This document shows, one piece after another, positions 7,301 to 7,349 of a DNA stretch of 7,349 nt (positions are counted from its first letter, which is position 1; each line of letters starts with the position of its first letter). Under the pieces are notes generated by a model. The model ran no database searches, was not told the origin of the DNA, and saw nothing but the letters and a program-made list of their open reading frames with translations. The stretch is from the NCBI GenBank assembly GCA_041485385.1, contig JBGPJM010000236.1:1-7349 (forward strand), in the 5' to 3' direction. Made by a program: the position numbers and the translations under genes. The DNA is from JBGPJM01 sp041485385. Lineage in GTDB: Bacteria > Planctomycetota > Phycisphaerae > Phycisphaerales > UBA1924.

Positions 7301-7349
7301 TCGAGCCGGTCGGCGCCAACACCGGCTCGTACACGGTCCGCGTCGACAC
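1165..7349 (+). CDS. Giant LEPR-XLL surface protein: ten PPC-type domains with an inserted seven-bladed beta-propeller (3' end outside window)
   Basis: One frame runs without a stop from ATG 1165 to the window edge: 2061 whole codons plus two bases. The in-frame stop upstream is TAA at 1078. Order of parts: Arg-rich head (1-50); LEPR-XLL motif (54-60); PPC-type domains 1-3 (about 85-190, 196-308, 311-430); PPC 4, split as about 440-515 plus 1030-1156; a seven-bladed propeller between the halves (about 524-1012); then PPC 5-10 (about 1173-1388, 1397-1530, 1535-1665, 1667-1800, 1804-1925, 1937 onward). Each PPC unit has the D-x-D-L/V-F-x-F strand, a later L-x-V/I-Y/F-D/N strand, and a closing G-x-Y-x-L-x-V strand. 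PPC domains are known as beta-sandwich modules on exported proteins, so I infer a cell-surface or secreted structural or adhesive role. No peptidase or other catalytic motif was found. The protein has only eight Lys and one Cys (C646). The tail, where an anchoring signal might lie, is not in the window. Confidence 0.93.
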   Translation, partial: MSLRKNRLKLDHLVGRRSGRLPELLAARAGLADGPDREHWRRKRESGWRGMESLEPRVLLAGDHPSLPVPFDPMVGDVITLNGQGIGSASGVVNPAGDDDLFRFTVNTADFVTVLANTTGLGSNLNSRLEIYDATGAIVAQGNSNGVLSTTFPLPARDGWVGFVANPGTYYARVLGELNTTGQYQIRVDTQSTAGPAIPAATGEFTIAGNITLVEQDTVYRIDTPAGAAFDSLATVVATADATDLNTRVEVYDSTGRLLVGDSDAAYLTSAYAAWKSTPSTRFYIRVRSDDLSATGPSTGAFALVVDVQASELDQPLSPITRRGRDETMALVDTFDTDSYRFMALGTGLTFITVNDFTNEGGFGLRLYDNTGTLLAFDDDFVGTNPQIETQLVGGQIYFLVVDSFEPPPTPTPILPAPYGLYIEANHTNDPTVPGGPVIDDHQNTPAPLGNSDASRRQFENATPIIWGAPRLYFDSDNNPIYDHSYVIDGAATGRIHVGSDTDLFSFVPPVDMLGQYPGNNDDVGTAVFVGGAFSVADPLNLHPVNSRNLSPWDAGDFWFTGPQGAPYGFANNPDTPATAGPEIYALQSVAANQIGFNFPFLVVGGDFNLVIPGAAGPVTLKNVAAWLFDPLQGKYVWAGLGDTNCAVRAMTVFDPAGFDPDGDGPAGMTADPGPASLVLGGDFTTIAGGAANRIVGFNSNGYFNLGTGITGGSVRALAVYDPSDPGPGRMASAGPPPLGAVADPFDPPVTLFVGGNFTNAGGVAQANLATWNGATWGRPAYGTPVPNSTINGRVNALAVYDEPNPDANGLDVGPLLFIAGQFTSAGGVTVSNIVKFGRVATMGVDANTDPAGVVYEPRLLYEAVDTGIDGPVFAMTTWDPADVVGTIDPVLVIGGNFTQGGAAPNIVAWGGDNRGFIAMGTGMDAPVRALVAVGNDAQEPGIPLVTGVGSATDPQEVVYAGGDFMMAGGGPAAHVAQFAFDPNPFVFDFVWTPLNSGTNGPVYALANFDDANRTFDNAANEWDRNDRPSTRAQIIISGTDGSFLDTALRIYDSQGNLVYPTSATAPYSVDPADPDGAGPLLDLPVYNNTISPIFPDPAGMLDPSLAPGTTTALVGVPMWGGETYYIEVSSATFNNNQDNTTRATGRYNVSIVVEGVPPDLNGDGAPDGVISALFAEEPNAGNWTGANRIAVDNNVAGDGRNYVAAGTPPLHGNTLRIFNTYPSRFAVGQGGDLGNIQTVTDTDLYYFRANGDGQVEIRINTTNLADEFLEEIDDLNTNPVMVTFNQSTKTYNSRLSSVLRIFNNDLQQVALSSFNPTVGGEYDDTGTGTFGRRYFHRDARVVLNVHAGDIFFVQVESGQLQTFMTDPTIVDWRSATGSYELLINALNDYNPDNSDDHIDFDLADPNRFANLPQATPILINADPSDPNNGSGSITGVIDDNVYNPNDSDLFTFYAVATGQITLNASAVGTSGVALAIQVLNNANGVVVTGLGQPGQGLSLSFFANEGDRFYIAVDGSGGSQGAYRLDVVGQPFHDDHANAGDWINATPLTIDTFLGSATATGRIEEPGDSDVFRFTATGFDTARVIAQSNSESLNTFLRVYEIGEDGAMNPVFLRVAENDNDPNNATRSLVTFPTTQGRSYFIVVQGADPDVDFGNYTLGLNVDPTDDHPNFSAFPLASPIILSNDPLSGFATGSDHGVIEIPADDDVFRFTAPAGGPVSITLNRTSGNFDPVVRVFNSAGVEVPGSPAMDVGTSGNVVLGFTAVRNQTYYIVVDVDTSDDGGPMPDLGNTGAYDLHVFAPPNDDHPNEGEFTIASPIILSPVSGIGVGTGQILPNIDTDLFRFVTLGPGTVTINLTTPASNLDPRIVVYSSNFTVIPGSTDDTETASQTITATSANQVFYVLVAPDMFAVGSAQIGSYILTITGQVGGGGGGPGPDDHANAGNFLGATPIALDQRTGDGSATGIINYVGDTDLFRVQTLQLQPSASGVRPVYVQVTTPAGGLVDGTVRIFDQSFNLLTANSNGIPGATANVTFNLPQLTTFYILVEPVGANTGSYTVRVD
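1417..2454 (+). repeat. PPC-type domains 1-3
   Basis: Domain 1 (residues about 85-190) is the clearest. It has DDDLFRFTV, then RLEIYDATGAIVA, then GTYYARV and GQYQIRVD. Domain 2 (about 196-308) has QDTVYRIDTPAG, RVEVYDSTGRLLV, FYIRVRS and GAFALVVDV. Domain 3 (about 311-430) has DTDSYRFMALG, GLRLYDNTGTLLAFDDD and YFLVVDS. Between its last two strands it carries a Pro/Thr-rich insert (about 406-418: FEPPPTPTPILPA), followed by YGLYIEA. The order of strands matches the bacterial PPC fold. Calls rest on motif reading, not on a profile search. Confidence 0.75.
2482..4632 (+). other. PPC-type domain 4, split by the propeller
   Basis: The first half (residues about 440-515) starts with DDHQN and runs to TGRIHVGSDTDLFSFVPP, the usual opening strands. 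The expected next strands are missing at that point. They appear about 500 residues later as AQIIISGTDGSFLDTALRIYDSQGNLV (1033 onward, split here only by description), then GETYYIEVSSA and GRYNVSIVVEG near 1156. Joining the halves restores one ordinary PPC domain of the same layout as domain 1. The insert falls between the LFxF strand and the strand before the L-x-I-Y-D motif. Confidence 0.65.
2734..4200 (+). repeat. Seven-bladed beta-propeller repeat array
   Basis: Seven copies of a hydrophobic-GG-x-F motif occur: AVFVGGAF (residues 527-534), FLVVGGDF (601-608), SLVLGGDF (677-684), TLFVGGNF (751-758), LLFIAGQF (816-823, one Gly replaced by Ala), VLVIGGNF (891-898) and VVYAGGDF (958-965). They are spaced 65-76 residues apart. 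Each is followed by an aromatic strand such as NLATWNGATW or NIVAWGG. Each blade then closes with a G-x-V-x-A-L/M strand such as GSVRALAVYD, GRVNALAVYD or GPVYALANFD, also present seven times. The pattern resembles Kelch-like and other GGxF propellers that are common in planctomycete exported proteins. Propellers usually act as binding platforms; no ligand or catalytic residue can be assigned. The only Cys of the protein (C646) is in blade 2. Confidence 0.7.
4642..4671 (+). other. Calcium-loop-like motif DLNGDGAPDG
   Basis: Residues 1160-1169 read DLNGDGAPDG, like the D-x-N-x-D-G-x-x-D calcium loops of dockerin and EF-hand type modules. It stands alone in the linker between PPC 4 and PPC 5. 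A single loop without a paired helix cannot be called a dockerin. A shorter DPDGDG occurs at 3142-3159 in a propeller loop. Confidence 0.35.
4681..7349 (+). repeat. PPC-type domains 5-10 with DDHxN-type unit starts
   Basis: The opening strands are DTDLYYF (domain 5), DSDLFTF (6), DSDVFRF (7), DDDVFRF (8), DTDLFRF (9) and DTDLFRV (10). The closing strands are GSYELLI, GAYRLDV, GNYTLGL, GAYDLHV, GSYILTI and GSYTVRV. Five units start with DDH (bases 5353, 5767, 6163, 6574, 6973), giving periods of 138, 132, 137 and 133 residues. Domain 5 is longest, with an acidic insert around residues 1268-1295. A six-Gly linker plus PGP (1928-1936) precedes domain 10. Domain 10 reaches its closing strand exactly at the window edge, so more units may follow outside. 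Confidence 0.75.

Overview
The window is GC-rich DNA that most likely comes from a planctomycete, possibly class Phycisphaerae. The main clue is an N-terminal LEPR-XLL motif (LEPRVLLAG), which is typical of very large exported proteins of Planctomycetota and related PVC bacteria. It is followed by many bacterial pre-peptidase C-terminal (PPC-type) beta-sandwich repeats. The lineage is inferred from protein architecture; no rRNA or housekeeping gene is present.

Layout: (1) bases 2-820 hold the last 272 codons of a plus-strand gene that begins outside the window. The fragment is made of roughly 106-110-residue beta-rich repeats, one partial and two complete. A stem-loop with a seven-T run overlaps its stop codon and looks like an intrinsic terminator. 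(2) Bases 821-1164 are a 344-base intergenic region. It contains a long composite hairpin (976-1021), a weak promoter candidate, a small leader hairpin and a GGAG ribosome-binding site. (3) From 1165 to the end of the window, and beyond it, runs one uninterrupted reading frame of at least 2061 codons encoding a giant surface or secreted protein.

Architecture of the giant protein: Arg-rich head (1-50), LEPR-XLL motif (54-60), three PPC-type domains (about 85-430), a fourth PPC-type domain split by a seven-bladed beta-propeller of about 490 residues (about 524-1012), then six more PPC-type domains (about 1173-2061). The last one is still in progress at the window edge. The C-terminal units start with a recurring DDHxN motif every 132-138 residues. 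The protein has almost no lysine (8 residues) and a single cysteine, and it is rich in Asp, Asn, Thr and Gly.

Both genes look structural or adhesive and cell-surface rather than enzymatic: no catalytic motif was recognised in either. They point the same way, but the terminator and the long gap suggest separate transcription. The most unusual feature is the complete propeller apparently inserted between two strands of a PPC domain. All long minus-strand frames are shadows of the high-GC coding sequence.
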